A stretch of DNA of 50,070 nucleotides from Deltaproteobacteria bacterium. Its GTDB lineage: Bacteria; Myxococcota; UBA796; SXON01. Of this stretch, positions 1 to 9,023 are shown in pieces. A program made the position numbers and the translations under genes. The stretch covers positions 1 through 50,070 of the forward strand of contig CANKNP010000001.1 of NCBI GenBank assembly GCA_947483545.1, read 5' to 3'. The notes below the pieces were generated by a model, which had not been told where the DNA came from, ran no database searches, and worked only from the letters and a program-made list of their open reading frames with translations. Positions within the stretch are counted from its first letter, which is position 1; the number at the start of each line of letters is the position of its first letter.

Positions 1-1
1 C

Positions 2-1117
2 CACATTCGGTACCGCGCCGACGCGCAGGATGCGTACGTCGGGAATTCGGTGGGCGCGGCAGGGGACGTGAACAACGACGGTTTTGACGACATCCTGCTC
101 GGGGCCTATGGCGACAGCAGCACGTTCGACTACGGGGGCGCGGCCTACCTTTTTCTGGGGAGCGAGAGCCCAGCGTCGGAGGTGACCTCCTCCGCGGACG
201 CGCGATATGGCGCGCTGTCGGATTTTGATTTTGCGGGGTATTCCGTCGCGGGGGTTGGGGATACCAACGGGGATGGGTACGACGATGTGTTGATTGGGGC
301 GGCGTCGGATGACGTCGGGGGGAGCAACGCGGGGCGGGCGTTTCTGGTCTGGGGCTCCAGCGGGCCGACATCGGAGGACCTTGCCTCCAACGACTTCTGG
401 GGCTCGGGCGCCAACGAGGCCGCCGGGGAGGCGGTCGGGGCGGCAGGCGACACCAACGCGGACGGCCTGGACGACTTCCTGATCGGCGCAAGACAATGGA
501 ACGACGGGTTCGCCTATTGCGGCGCCGCGTACCTCGTCCTCGGCGACACCTCGGACGCCACCGTGGTGCTGTCCGCGGCCGACGCGCGCTACATCGGCGA
601 GGCCGACGACAATGCGGGGTACGCCGTCGGCGCCGCGGGCGACGTGAACGCGGACGGCTACGGCGACATGGTGATCGGCGCCCCGTACAGCGGCCTGTCC
701 GACGTCGGCGAGGCGGTCGTCGTATTGGGCGCCTCCTCGCCGGCCGGCGGCTCCTTGGACGACCACATTCGGCTGCTCGGCGGCGACAGCAGCAGCGGCG
801 CAGGTTGGTCCGTCGGCGGCGCTGGGGATGTCGACGCCGACGGCTATGAGGACGTGCTGGTCGGCGCCCCTTACGCGAACGGCCTGGACGGAGAGACCTA
901 CCTGGTCTTTGGATCAGGGTCGTTCGCCGGCAGCTCTCTGTCCGACGCAGCCCAGATCTCCGGGGAGACCGACACCGGGTACGCCGGCATGGCGGTGGGC
1001 GGCAACGGCGATGCCAACGACGACGGCTACGCCGACATCCTGATCGGCGCGCCCTTCCGCAACTACGACTTCGACGACTCCGGCGCCGCGTACCTGGTGT
1101 TGGGCGGGGGTATCTGA
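2..1117 (+). CDS. FG-GAP repeat (integrin-alpha-like) protein, 5' truncated
   Basis: The reading frame is open from the first bases of the window, so the true start lies upstream. At least six FG-GAP units can be read, each with a G-x-x-V-x-x-x-G-D-x-N-x-D-G-x-x-D-x-x-I-G-A core (for example GDVNNDGFDDILLGA and GDTNGDGYDDVLIGA). The Asp/Asn-rich loops are the calcium-binding type of integrin-alpha beta-propellers. Each unit is followed by an AAYL(V/F)LG strand, as is usual in these propellers. The protein is probably secreted or surface-exposed, but no signal peptide can be seen because the N-terminus is missing. The gene ends two bases before the convergent gene at 1119. The family is clear; the ligand or role is unknown. 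Confidence 0.9.
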   Translation, partial: HIRYRADAQDAYVGNSVGAAGDVNNDGFDDILLGAYGDSSTFDYGGAAYLFLGSESPASEVTSSADARYGALSDFDFAGYSVAGVGDTNGDGYDDVLIGAASDDVGGSNAGRAFLVWGSSGPTSEDLASNDFWGSGANEAAGEAVGAAGDTNADGLDDFLIGARQWNDGFAYCGAAYLVLGDTSDATVVLSAADARYIGEADDNAGYAVGAAGDVNADGYGDMVIGAPYSGLSDVGEAVVVLGASSPAGGSLDDHIRLLGGDSSSGAGWSVGGAGDVDADGYEDVLVGAPYANGLDGETYLVFGSGSFAGSSLSDAAQISGETDTGYAGMAVGGNGDANDDGYADILIGAPFRNYDFDDSGAAYLVLGGGI

Positions 1118-1118
1118 A

Positions 1119-2123
1119 TCACCCGCCGGCTTGCAACCTGTCCCGCTCCGACACCAGCCGCCCAACCCAGGGGCTCTCGAATTGCAGCCGCAGGGCCATC
1201 TGAACCCCCTGGTCGAATACATTGCTGGCCTTCTTCTGCAGCTCCTTCTCCTTCAGCAGGATCTGCTCGCGGTAGAGCGCCTTCTGGGGCGCGGCCAGCC
1301 GGGCCGGCGGCGGTGCCGCGACCAACTCGGCTCCAAAAGTCACGTAGGCCGTGCCGATTCGGTGGAGGCCTCGCAGGATCCACTCCGGCTCGTTCAATTC
1401 GATGATCTTGTACAAGCCCTTCTGCGCCTCCGCGAGCGCTGCGACCCGGGCGAGGACCATCTCGCCCTGGTGTTTCTCGGCCCCTCGGACGACACCCCGC
1501 TCCGCCACCGCGAGCGCCTGGTCCATGGTCACGTACTGCGCCTTGGCCCGAAGCCACGAGTGTTTGTCCCAGCTCTTCGCCACGAGCATCGCGGCTTCGA
1601 GGTTCTTCATCCCCTTCCGGACCTTGCCCGCCGCCACCTGGGCCAGCGCGCGCTCCAGGTTGACCGCGATGGAGTCCTCCAAATCCCACCCTTCGTCGCG
1701 ATGCAGAATGACCATCTGTTGGAGCGCGCCGTGCCCATCGCCCAGGTCTTCCAGCACGAGCGCGAGCCGAAACCGCGCTTCCAGCACGCGAGAACCGCCG
1801 CGTGCGATGACCGCCAGGTAGTCCAACTTCGCCGATTCGTTGTCCCACGCCAATTCCGCGCAGAACGCCCGGAGGTACAGGTAATCGGACCGCGCCGCCT
1901 CGCTCACGCGGGCATCGACGCTGCCGAGCAGCCGGACACATTCCTTGGGAGCGCCCGTCCGGCGCATCTCCTCGGCCATCGCGAGGACCTGCGCAACGCC
2001 GTCGTCCACGGGTGCGGCCGGCTCCGCGACGCCCTGGACTTGCCCGCTGGAGGCTGGCTCCATGATGGGCTCCGTGCTCGGCTCCCCCGCCAGCACCCCG
2101 GCGATCAGCCAGATCGGCATCAT
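1119..2123 (-). CDS. Secreted helical-repeat (TPR-like) protein of unknown function
   Basis: 334 residues. The N-terminus MMPIWLIAGVLAGEPS looks like a short signal peptide and is followed by a Pro/Ala/Glu-rich linker. The rest is almost entirely amphipathic helix (for example EARFRLALVLEDLGDGHGA), with the small-residue spacing typical of TPR-like solenoids. No catalytic motif was recognised. The start codon overlaps the stop of the upstream FAD oxidoreductase gene by four bases (2120-2123, ATGA), which implies translational coupling. A second in-frame ATG follows directly. A periplasmic scaffold or adaptor is plausible, but the function is unknown. Confidence 0.75.
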   Translation of the reverse strand: MMPIWLIAGVLAGEPSTEPIMEPASSGQVQGVAEPAAPVDDGVAQVLAMAEEMRRTGAPKECVRLLGSVDARVSEAARSDYLYLRAFCAELAWDNESAKLDYLAVIARGGSRVLEARFRLALVLEDLGDGHGALQQMVILHRDEGWDLEDSIAVNLERALAQVAAGKVRKGMKNLEAAMLVAKSWDKHSWLRAKAQYVTMDQALAVAERGVVRGAEKHQGEMVLARVAALAEAQKGLYKIIELNEPEWILRGLHRIGTAYVTFGAELVAAPPPARLAAPQKALYREQILLKEKELQKKASNVFDQGVQMALRLQFESPWVGRLVSERDRLQAGG

Positions 2124-3529
2124 CCCGCGTGCCTCTTGGCGGCCTCGGGCGCCTTGGCGCTGCCAGACGCCAGCGCCAGCTCCTCCGCATCCGTGCGCCC
2201 GGCATCGCGCAGCAGCTTGCGCGTGAGCTGCATGGCGTTCTCCATCGAATGGTCCATGTTGTTGTACCAGAACATGCCCGTCCGCCCCGCGAGCTGCAGG
2301 TTGTCGTACCCGGCCAGGCCCTTCCGCGCGCGCTCCAGGTTCTGCGGGTAGGAGGTGTGATAAATCGGGTAGGAGTGGGGGACGCGCTCCAAGTGTACGT
2401 TCTCCACATCTTTGCGGGATCGGACCATTCCGACCTTGATCAGATCGTCGACGATCGCGTTGGTGAGCCGCTCGCCGTGGATCCAGCGCTCGTCGCCCTC
2501 ACGGCAGGTGACCTCCACACATAGGCCGGTGGCGCCGCGCGGGACGGTGTCGTCGCTGAAAAACCGGGGGATGGAGACGCGGGAGAACACCAAATCGTCG
2601 GCGCCGTAGTAGCACCACTGGTATTCCCTGGGCACATTTCCCTTGAGCAGCACGTTGTAGAGCAGCGTCGAGAGATAGGGAAGATCCGGCTTCTCAAGCC
2701 CCAGTTGCTCACACGCCAGCGTGATCGGCGCGGTCCAGATGACCGCGGAGGGCTCGACCCGCTCGTCCCCAAATTCCACCGCCGCGATGCGACCCTTGCC
2801 CGGGATCAGCTTGGCGCCTACGCCCGTAACGATGCGGCCGCCGTGCGCCTCGAACATCTCGCTCACCTTCTGCCAGGTGACGTGCAAGCCCCCCTTGGGG
2901 TAGAGAAAATCGATCTCCGACTTGTTGAACTGCAGGAGCGTGGACTTCGCCAGCTGCGCGAGGTTCTGCATCTGCAGCTTGTCGTCGATGATCGCGCGGT
3001 TGATGCCGACCTTGGCCCAGTCGGGGTGCGTCTCCCGCGGGTGGATGCCAAGGAACTTGACGCTGTAGCCCTTGAAAAAGTGCTCGTACAGCGTGGGACC
3101 GTATTGCCGGAGCACATAGTCCTCGAAATTGGAATTCCCGTAGGTCTTCATGCCGTTGACGGCAAGATCGACGGCGCTCTTCGCCGCGAGCGGGAGCGGC
3201 AGCTGCACGAGGTTCTTGGGGTGGAGGGGCCAGCGGTAATATTGGCCGGCGAAGTACACCTCGGACCGGCGCGGGAACGCCGTGGCGTGGCCCTCCAGCA
3301 CCCGATCCAGGTACGCCTTGATGTTGGGATTCTCGGTGTGGAACCGGTGCGGCCCCACGTCGAACACGAACTCGTCGTAGACGTAGGAGCGCGCGAGGCC
3401 GCCGACCTTCGTGAATTTCTCGACGACGATCACCTTCACGCCCGCCTCTGCGAGCAAATGTGCCGTCACAAGGCCAGCAACACCGGCGCCGACGACCACG
3501 ACGGGACCTTCGAACACATTCACGGGCAT
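2120..3529 (-). CDS. FAD-dependent amine-oxidase-fold oxidoreductase (UDP-galactopyranose mutase/protoporphyrinogen oxidase-like)
   Basis: 469 residues. Residues 9-20 carry the dinucleotide-binding motif VVVVGAGVAGLV, and the GG-doublet KVGGLARSY follows about 30 residues later, as expected for the FAD-binding amine oxidase superfamily. The stretch FDVGPHRFHTENPNI, the YRWPLHPKN segment and the C-terminal NMDHSMENAM region resemble NAD(P)-binding proteins annotated as UDP-galactopyranose mutase-like or protoporphyrinogen oxidase-like, often found with glycan genes. The exact substrate cannot be read from sequence. It starts at ATG 3529 and its stop overlaps the start of the secreted helical-repeat protein gene, so the two are probably co-translated. 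Confidence 0.85.
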   Translation of the reverse strand: MPVNVFEGPVVVVGAGVAGLVTAHLLAEAGVKVIVVEKFTKVGGLARSYVYDEFVFDVGPHRFHTENPNIKAYLDRVLEGHATAFPRRSEVYFAGQYYRWPLHPKNLVQLPLPLAAKSAVDLAVNGMKTYGNSNFEDYVLRQYGPTLYEHFFKGYSVKFLGIHPRETHPDWAKVGINRAIIDDKLQMQNLAQLAKSTLLQFNKSEIDFLYPKGGLHVTWQKVSEMFEAHGGRIVTGVGAKLIPGKGRIAAVEFGDERVEPSAVIWTAPITLACEQLGLEKPDLPYLSTLLYNVLLKGNVPREYQWCYYGADDLVFSRVSIPRFFSDDTVPRGATGLCVEVTCREGDERWIHGERLTNAIVDDLIKVGMVRSRKDVENVHLERVPHSYPIYHTSYPQNLERARKGLAGYDNLQLAGRTGMFWYNNMDHSMENAMQLTRKLLRDAGRTDAEELALASGSAKAPEAAKRHAG

Positions 3530-3591
3530 GACGGGAGACTCCGAGCCCCGTAGTGTGCCCCATCCGCGCAGACAGGGGAAGGGCGGCCGGG

Positions 3592-4620
3592 CTACAGAAT
3601 CTCGGGCGGGGTCTCGAGCCGGGCGTCCGGATGGCGCGCGAACCGGCGTTGGGTGCTCGGGTGAACCGGGTCGCCCTGGGGAAAAGGCCAGCCGCCAAAG
3701 CCGGTTCGGCGGTAGTCGGCGTACGCCTGTAGCACCTCGCCGGGGGTGTTCATCACGAACGGACCCTGCTGCGCGACCGGCTCGCCGATGGGCCGCGCCT
3801 GCAAGAGCAGAAGCTCGGCCGGCGCATCGCCGTTGACGAGCTCAGCCGCCAGCTCCCCGCGAAGCTCGACCCCGTGCCGGGGGTGGACCGCGCGTCCCGC
3901 CATCTGCATCGAGCTCCCCGCGAAGAAATACAACATCCGGCGGGTGCCTGGCTGTGCGGGGGGCAGGGTCCAACGTGCGCCGGCCTCCATCTTGAGGGTC
4001 CAGATCGCCAGATCGCTGCCCGGCTGCGATGCCCAGGAGTCCGGCGGGGGCGCGTTCTCGGTGGTCCCAAGGCCGGGGACGGCCCCGGCGATCACGGTGA
4101 TCGCCGTACGCCGGCCCTGCTCGTCCACGGCGTGGAGCACGGGGATCCGGTCCGCCCAGAACATCGTGAAGTAGGGATCGCACAGCTTGTTGCGCTTTGG
4201 CAGGTTCAACCAGATTTGGAACAGCTCGGCGGGATTCGGGCCCGCGGGGTTGAGCAGCGGGAACATCTCGGAATGGACAATGCCCCTGCCGGCGGTCAGC
4301 CATTGCACGTCCCCGTTGCCAAACCGGGCGGTGGCCCCGAGCGAGTCCGAGTGATCGATCTGGCCCTGCCGCACGATGGTGACGGTCTCAAAGCCGCGGT
4401 GGGGGTGATGCGGAAACCCCGGGACGGTGTCCCCATGGTACATCCGCCAACCATCCTTGCCCTCAAAGTCACTGCCGATGTTGCGGCCAGCGAGCGATGC
4501 GGCCGGCCCGAGATGGGCGTTGCCGGCTGGATAGGCGTCGTCATGGTGAACGCAGAACAGGAAGGGATCGAGGGTGTGCCACACAAAGCCGAGGGGATGA
4601 ACGGCGAGGACCGGGTGCAT
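3592..4620 (-). CDS. Pirin family protein
   Basis: 342 residues from ATG 4620. An earlier in-frame start at 4779 would overlap phoU and adds an Arg/Gly/Pro-rich leader that does not look like protein, so I reject it. The cupin metal ligands of pirins are present: the HHPHRGFET segment gives His72 and His74, and HSE gives His116 and Glu118, matching the two-His then His/Glu pattern of characterised pirins. Bacterial pirins are iron-binding bicupins; some have quercetin dioxygenase activity and others act as regulators. At 342 residues this one is somewhat longer than the usual 230-300. It lies 62 bases downstream of phoU on the same strand, so it may be read through from the pst operon. Confidence 0.9.
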   Translation of the reverse strand: MHPVLAVHPLGFVWHTLDPFLFCVHHDDAYPAGNAHLGPAASLAGRNIGSDFEGKDGWRMYHGDTVPGFPHHPHRGFETVTIVRQGQIDHSDSLGATARFGNGDVQWLTAGRGIVHSEMFPLLNPAGPNPAELFQIWLNLPKRNKLCDPYFTMFWADRIPVLHAVDEQGRRTAITVIAGAVPGLGTTENAPPPDSWASQPGSDLAIWTLKMEAGARWTLPPAQPGTRRMLYFFAGSSMQMAGRAVHPRHGVELRGELAAELVNGDAPAELLLLQARPIGEPVAQQGPFVMNTPGEVLQAYADYRRTGFGGWPFPQGDPVHPSTQRRFARHPDARLETPPEIL

Positions 4621-4682
4621 GAATCGTCCAAGGGAAGCCCAAGCATAGGCGCGGGCGCGGGTGTGTCCAGGCCGCGGGCCGG

Positions 4683-5348
4683 CTACCCCCCGTGGCGAAC
4701 GTCGTGCCCCTCCACGAGGAACACCGCGTGCTCCCCAATGTTCACCGCGTGGTCCCCGATGCGCTCCAGGTGCTTGCACACGCTCGACAACGCGAGCGCG
4801 CGGTCGATCTGATCGGGGTGCATCCGGGCCACCTGTAAGAGCCCGTAGAACGCGACTCGGTTCATCTCGTCCACCTCGGCGTCCTTGGCGTAGAGCCCCC
4901 GCGCGGCGATCGCGTCGCGCTCCGAAAAGCTCCGCACCGCCTCGGCGAGCTGCGACTGCACACGCTCACAGAGCCGCTGGATCTCGTCACCGGCGTGGAT
5001 ACCGGCGCCCGCACCGAGCTCCAGGCCCCGCTCCGCGATGTTCACGGCCAGGTCTCCCACGCGCTCCAGATCGGTCACTACCTTGAACACGGCGGTGACA
5101 AACCGGAGATCTTCGCCAACGGGAGATCGCCGGGCCAGGATGTTCAAGCACCGCCGGTCGGACTCCTTCTCCAGGCGGTCCAGGTCGGCGTCCTGCTCCA
5201 TGACCGACCGGGCCAGCGTGGCGTCACGCTCAAACAACGCGCGCACGGCGTTTCCGACCATGCCCTCCGCCCGTGCGCCCATCAGGCTGACATGGCTGTC
5301 GAGGGCAGCCAATTCGGCTTCGTACTGCGTGTCCGTGTGGCGGGTCAA
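4683..5348 (-). CDS. phoU: PhoU, phosphate-signalling regulator
   Basis: 221 residues, the usual PhoU length. It has two three-helix repeats, each with the metal-binding E-R-x-G-D signature: [14 protein letters not shown] in the first half and [14 protein letters not shown] in the second. PhoU links the Pst transporter to the PhoR kinase and restrains phosphate uptake when phosphate is plentiful. The start is TTG at 5348, overlapping the pstB stop by four bases (TTGA), so translation is coupled to pstB. It is the last gene of the pst operon. No phoB or phoR gene lies in this window. Confidence 0.96.
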   Translation of the reverse strand: MTRHTDTQYEAELAALDSHVSLMGARAEGMVGNAVRALFERDATLARSVMEQDADLDRLEKESDRRCLNILARRSPVGEDLRFVTAVFKVVTDLERVGDLAVNIAERGLELGAGAGIHAGDEIQRLCERVQSQLAEAVRSFSERDAIAARGLYAKDAEVDEMNRVAFYGLLQVARMHPDQIDRALALSSVCKHLERIGDHAVNIGEHAVFLVEGHDVRHGG

Positions 5349-6094
5349 CCGAATCTCCCGGTGATGTACTCTTCGGTCTTCTTTAGCTTCGGATGCGTGA
5401 AGAGGTCATCCGTCGGCGCCACTTCGATGAGATCTCCCATGAAAAAGAACGCCGTCTGGTGACTGACGCGCGCCGCCTGCTGCATGTTGTGGGTCACGAT
5501 CACGATGGTGTAGCGCTCCGAGAGGCCGTGCAGCAGCTCCTCGATGCGCGCTGTGGCGATGGGATCGAGCGCGCTGGTCGGCTCGTCCATCAGCAACACG
5601 TCCGGCTCCACAGCGAGCGCACGGGCGATGCAAAGCCGCTGCTGTTGCCCGCCGGAGAGCGCGAGCGCGGAGCTTGCCAGCCGATCTTTCACCTCGTCCC
5701 AGAGCGCCGCCCGGACCAGGGCCTGCTCGACGCGGCCCGCGAGCTCCAACGCCGGTAGCCGCGCGCCAAGCCGCAGTCCGAAGGCCACGTTCTCAAAGAT
5801 AGACTTCGGGAACGGGTTGGCTTTCTGAAAGACCATGCCAACCCGCCGGCGGAGCGCGACGACATCGACGCCGCGGCCATAAACGTCATCGCCATCCAAC
5901 AGGAGCTGGCCCTTGACGACCACGCCCTCGATGGTGTCGTTCATGCGGTTCAGACACCGCAGGAACGTGCTCTTGCCGCAGCCAGAGGGCCCGATCAGCG
6001 CCGTGATCGACCGCTCTGGCATCGCCAACGTGACGCCGTGGAGTGCCTGTTTCGGGCCGTACCAGACCTCGAGGCTCTGACTCTGGATCTTCAA
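5345..6094 (-). CDS. pstB: PstB, phosphate ABC transporter ATPase
   Basis: 249 residues, normal for PstB. Walker A is GPSGCGKST, followed by the PstB-typical [10 protein letters not shown]. The ABC signature is [15 protein letters not shown], Walker B plus D-loop is [12 protein letters not shown], and the switch histidine is in VTHNMQQA. It powers high-affinity phosphate import through PstC/PstA at the cytoplasmic membrane. Translation appears to start at TTG 6094, with a GGAG Shine-Dalgarno just upstream (complement of 6100-6103). The gene begins eight bases after the pstA stop and overlaps phoU at its end. Confidence 0.97.
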   Translation of the reverse strand: MKIQSQSLEVWYGPKQALHGVTLAMPERSITALIGPSGCGKSTFLRCLNRMNDTIEGVVVKGQLLLDGDDVYGRGVDVVALRRRVGMVFQKANPFPKSIFENVAFGLRLGARLPALELAGRVEQALVRAALWDEVKDRLASSALALSGGQQQRLCIARALAVEPDVLLMDEPTSALDPIATARIEELLHGLSERYTIVIVTHNMQQAARVSHQTAFFFMGDLIEVAPTDDLFTHPKLKKTEEYITGRFG

Positions 6095-6102
6095 CGAGGC
6101 TC

Positions 6103-6948
6103 CTACGCGGGGTGAGACGAGCGGAGCCGCGAGCGCAACACCGCTGCGCTGCCGTTTACCACCAGCACGAGCGCGAGGAGCACCGTGGCTGTCGCAAACG
6201 CGATCGGCCGCACGGTCACGATGTCCTGATGCTGGGTCGAGAGGATGTAGAGGTGGTAGGGCAGCGCCATGAACGTGTCAAACACGCCCGACGGCAGGTC
6301 CGGCCGTGAGAAGGTCACGCCCGTGAACAGGATCGGGGCGGTCTCGCCCGCCGCCCGGGCCAGGCCGAGGATCATCCCGGTGATCATGCCCGGGAGCGCG
6401 GCGGGCACCACGTTCGTCGCGATGGCCTCCCACGGGGTCGCGCCGAGGGCGAGCGCGCCGTCTCGGTAGCTGCGGGGGACGCGTCGCAACGCCTCCTCCG
6501 AAGCGGTGATCGTCCACGGCAGGGTGAGCAGCCCGAGCGTCAGGCCGCTGGCCAGGAGCGAGGGGCCGAAGCCCAAGCCGTTCACGAAGATGCCGACGCC
6601 GAACAGCCCGTAGACAACGCTCGGCACCCCCGAGAGGTTGCGGATCGAGAGGCGGATCAGCCGAACCATCCAGCCTTCCCGTGCATATTCGACGAGGTAG
6701 ATGGCACACGCCACGCCGAGGGGGGTCGCCGAGATCGCGGTGATCAGCATGAGCACCACCGTGCCGAAGATGACCGGCCAGATGCCGCCCTCGCGCATGC
6801 CGTTCGTCGGCGACTCGGTCAAGAACTGCCACGAGAGGACCTGCCATCCGCCCGAGATCACGTACCCGACCAGGGCCACGACGAGGATGACCAACACGCC
6901 TGCGCAAACGCCGAGGAGCCCGAAGCCGTTCCGCTCCCGCGTGGTCAT
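6103..6948 (-). CDS. pstA: PstA, phosphate ABC transporter permease
   Basis: 281 residues from ATG 6948, which overlaps the pstC stop by four bases (ATGA, 6945-6948). A start 33 bases further up is possible but is not needed to match the family. It has about six membrane segments and the binding-protein-dependent permease EAA-type loop around [19 protein letters not shown]. The segments [11 protein letters not shown] and [10 protein letters not shown] are typical of PstA. It forms the membrane channel with PstC. Confidence 0.95.
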   Translation of the reverse strand: MTTRERNGFGLLGVCAGVLVILVVALVGYVISGGWQVLSWQFLTESPTNGMREGGIWPVIFGTVVLMLITAISATPLGVACAIYLVEYAREGWMVRLIRLSIRNLSGVPSVVYGLFGVGIFVNGLGFGPSLLASGLTLGLLTLPWTITASEEALRRVPRSYRDGALALGATPWEAIATNVVPAALPGMITGMILGLARAAGETAPILFTGVTFSRPDLPSGVFDTFMALPYHLYILSTQHQDIVTVRPIAFATATVLLALVLVVNGSAAVLRSRLRSSHPA

Positions 6949-8003
6949 ACGCGAACCTGCCGATTGCGTTGCATCACCCACTCACTGGCCAGGTTGACCG
7001 CGAAGGTCATGCAGAAGAGCACCAGCCCGACCGCGAAGAGCATGTGGAAATGTCTGCTTCCCACCTGCGTCTCCCCCAGCTCGATCGCGATCGTCGCGGT
7101 GAGCGTCCGCACAGGATCGAACAACGAGCCCGGCATCGCCGTCGCGTTGCCGCACGCCATCAACACGGTCATCGTCTCGCCGATGGCCCGGCCCATCCCC
7201 AGCATCAAAGCGGCGAGTACACCGGAGTGGGCGGCGGGGAGGACCACCTTGACCAGGGTCTGCCAACGATCGGCGCCCAACGCCAACGAGGCTTGGACGT
7301 AGTCGCGTGGCACGGCCGTGAGCGCATCTTCGGTGATCGAGACGATGGTCGGGAGCGCCATCACCGCCAAGAGCAACGCCCCGTTCGCGGCGGTCAACCC
7401 CGACTGCAAGCCGAACACCTTCGCGAGCACGGGTCCGACGACGACGATGCCCAGAAAGCCCAAGACGACCGACGGGATCGCCGCGAGGATCTCGATCAGA
7501 GGCTTCACGATCTCGCGGGCGCGGGGTGGCGCGACGTAGGCCAGCCACGCGGCGGCGGCGATGCCGATGGGCGCCGCGAGCGCGAGGGCGGCGAACGTGA
7601 CGAGTAGCGTGGACACCACCATGGAGCCGACACCGTAGAAGGCGGTGCCCCCGGTCGGGTTCCACCAGCCGCGACCGAGAAAATCGCCCGTGAGCGTGGG
7701 GGCGGGGGGCGGCTCGGCCGGCAAGAGGGCGAACTCAGCGTCGGTGAACAACGCCCGCTGCTCAGGGGTCAACGTGCTCTGCGCAACACCCTCCGAACCG
7801 GTGAACGCCTCGCGCGCCTGAAGGAACAAGACCCCGAAGATGCCCACCAGCACAGCGATGGAGAGCACCGCCGCGAGGGTGAACACGCCGCGGATCGCAG
7901 CCTCCCGGGCGCGGCGGGCGCTGCCGCCGGTCAGGGGGGGGCGCACGGTGGCGGGCGGGACGGGTGGTGAGGAGCTTCGGGTCGTGACTTCCGCCGAAGT
8001 CAT
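6945..8003 (-). CDS. pstC: PstC, phosphate ABC transporter permease
   Basis: 352 residues. After a cytoplasmic Ser/Thr/Pro/Arg-rich leader there is a first membrane helix (about residues 38-62). A periplasmic loop follows, and then the permease domain with LAAIPSVVLGFLGI, the EAA loop EDALTAVPRDYVQASLALGAD and GRAIGETMTVLMACGN, all characteristic of PstC. The long N-terminal loop makes it longer than E. coli PstC (319). Its ATG follows the pstS stop TAG with no gap, and its end overlaps pstA by four bases. Confidence 0.95.
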   Translation of the reverse strand: MTSAEVTTRSSSPPVPPATVRPPLTGGSARRAREAAIRGVFTLAAVLSIAVLVGIFGVLFLQAREAFTGSEGVAQSTLTPEQRALFTDAEFALLPAEPPPAPTLTGDFLGRGWWNPTGGTAFYGVGSMVVSTLLVTFAALALAAPIGIAAAAWLAYVAPPRAREIVKPLIEILAAIPSVVLGFLGIVVVGPVLAKVFGLQSGLTAANGALLLAVMALPTIVSITEDALTAVPRDYVQASLALGADRWQTLVKVVLPAAHSGVLAALMLGMGRAIGETMTVLMACGNATAMPGSLFDPVRTLTATIAIELGETQVGSRHFHMLFAVGLVLFCMTFAVNLASEWVMQRNRQVRV

Positions 8004-8894
8004 CTAGCCGCCCAAGAGCGCTTGGTTCGCCGCCGCCTTGTCCGGGAACACCGGGTAGAAGCCCTCGGACGCGATGATCGCCTTGCCCGCGTCGCTCGCC
8101 TCGAACGTGAGGAACTCCTTGAGCGCCCCCGTCGGCTTGCCGTTCATGAACTGGTACAGCGGGCGGGCCAGCGGGTATTTGCCCGACAGGATCGCCGCTT
8201 CGTCCGACGCAGACATCTCGACCCCGTCCACCACCAGCGCCAGCGCCTTCACGGTGTCCTTGCCCTGGATGTAGCCAGCCGCGACGTACCCGATCCCCGC
8301 CTCGTCCTGGCCTACCCCTTCCACGATCTGCGCGTTCCCGTTCATCTGCTTCACGTCAGCGGAGTACTCGCCGCTTACGACGGTCTTTTTGAAGTACGTA
8401 TACGTCCCCGAATTGGACTGCCGGCCGTACAGGCTGAACGGCGTGTCCGGCCCGCCGATGGCCTTCCAGCTCTTGGTCTCCCCGCGGAAGATCGCGCCCG
8501 CCGTGGCCACGTCGGTCTTCGTCACCGCGCTCTTCGCGTTGACCACGACAGCCAGGGCATCGGTCGCGAACACAAAACCCATCGGCGTGACGTTCTTGCC
8601 GAGCGCGTTCACCTTCTCTTCGGCCTCGAGGTCCCGGGAGGAGTTCGCCAGCGCGCAAGTACCCTCGATCAACGCGGCGAGTCCCGTCCCGGACCCCCCG
8701 CCGGTCACGCTCACCGAGACCTCGGGGTGAACCTTCATGAACTCCTCGGCGAGCTTCTGCACCACGTTGACCTCGGAGTCCGAGCCCTTGATCACCAGCT
8801 CGGTTTTCGCGGCGGGGGCCGGAACAACCTCCTTGTTTTCCACAACGGTCGGGGCTTCGGTCGAGCAGGCGAACAGGGCGAGGGCGAGGATCAT
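8004..8894 (-). CDS. pstS: PstS, phosphate-binding lipoprotein
   Basis: 296 residues from ATG 8894. The frame is open much further upstream (to 10754), but that stretch is antisense to the asparagine-synthetase-like gene and is rejected. The N-terminus MILALALFACSTEAP has a lipobox ending at Cys10, so this is a lipoprotein. The mature part starts with TELVIKGSDSEVNVVQKLAE, and GGGSGTGLAALIEG and SRDLEAEE follow. These are the phosphate-binding loops of the PBP superfamily PstS clade. It delivers phosphate to PstCA. The tandem Pho box at 8931-8970 lies 37 bases upstream of its start codon, so PhoB-dependent induction at low phosphate is likely. Confidence 0.95.
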   Translation of the reverse strand: MILALALFACSTEAPTVVENKEVVPAPAAKTELVIKGSDSEVNVVQKLAEEFMKVHPEVSVSVTGGGSGTGLAALIEGTCALANSSRDLEAEEKVNALGKNVTPMGFVFATDALAVVVNAKSAVTKTDVATAGAIFRGETKSWKAIGGPDTPFSLYGRQSNSGTYTYFKKTVVSGEYSADVKQMNGNAQIVEGVGQDEAGIGYVAAGYIQGKDTVKALALVVDGVEMSASDEAAILSGKYPLARPLYQFMNGKPTGALKEFLTFEASDAGKAIIASEGFYPVFPDKAAANQALLGG

Positions 8895-8930
8895 GCGGGC
8901 TCCAGAGGACCGCCCCCCTAAGAAACGAAT

Positions 8931-8970
8931 GTGACGGACTGGCAACGGGGGGGTGAAGGTCTGGTGAGGG
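8931..8970 (-). promoter_or_regulatory. Tandem Pho box (PhoB binding site) upstream of pstS
   Basis: Read on the minus strand there are four 7-base units: CCCTCAC (8970-8964), CCTTCAC (8959-8953), CCGTTGC (8948-8942) and CCGTCAC (8937-8931). Each pair is separated by exactly four bases. An 11-base period of 7-mers with a TCA core is the known architecture of PhoB boxes (E. coli unit CTGTCAT with 4-base spacers). Three of the four units keep TCAC; the third is degenerate. Two adjacent boxes would bind two PhoB dimers. The site lies in the 129-base gap between pstS and the divergent asparagine-synthetase-like gene, so it could also influence the latter. Confidence 0.8.
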
Positions 8971-9023
8971 AAGGCGCTGCTGCCCCGTCGCGCTACATTG
9001 GCCCCCCTCTCGGAGTTCCCCCC

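Noticed and set aside
4621..4779. N-terminal extension of the pirin protein
   Set aside because: It would overlap phoU by 97 bases and encodes an Arg/Gly/Pro-rich stretch; family start lies near ATG 4620.
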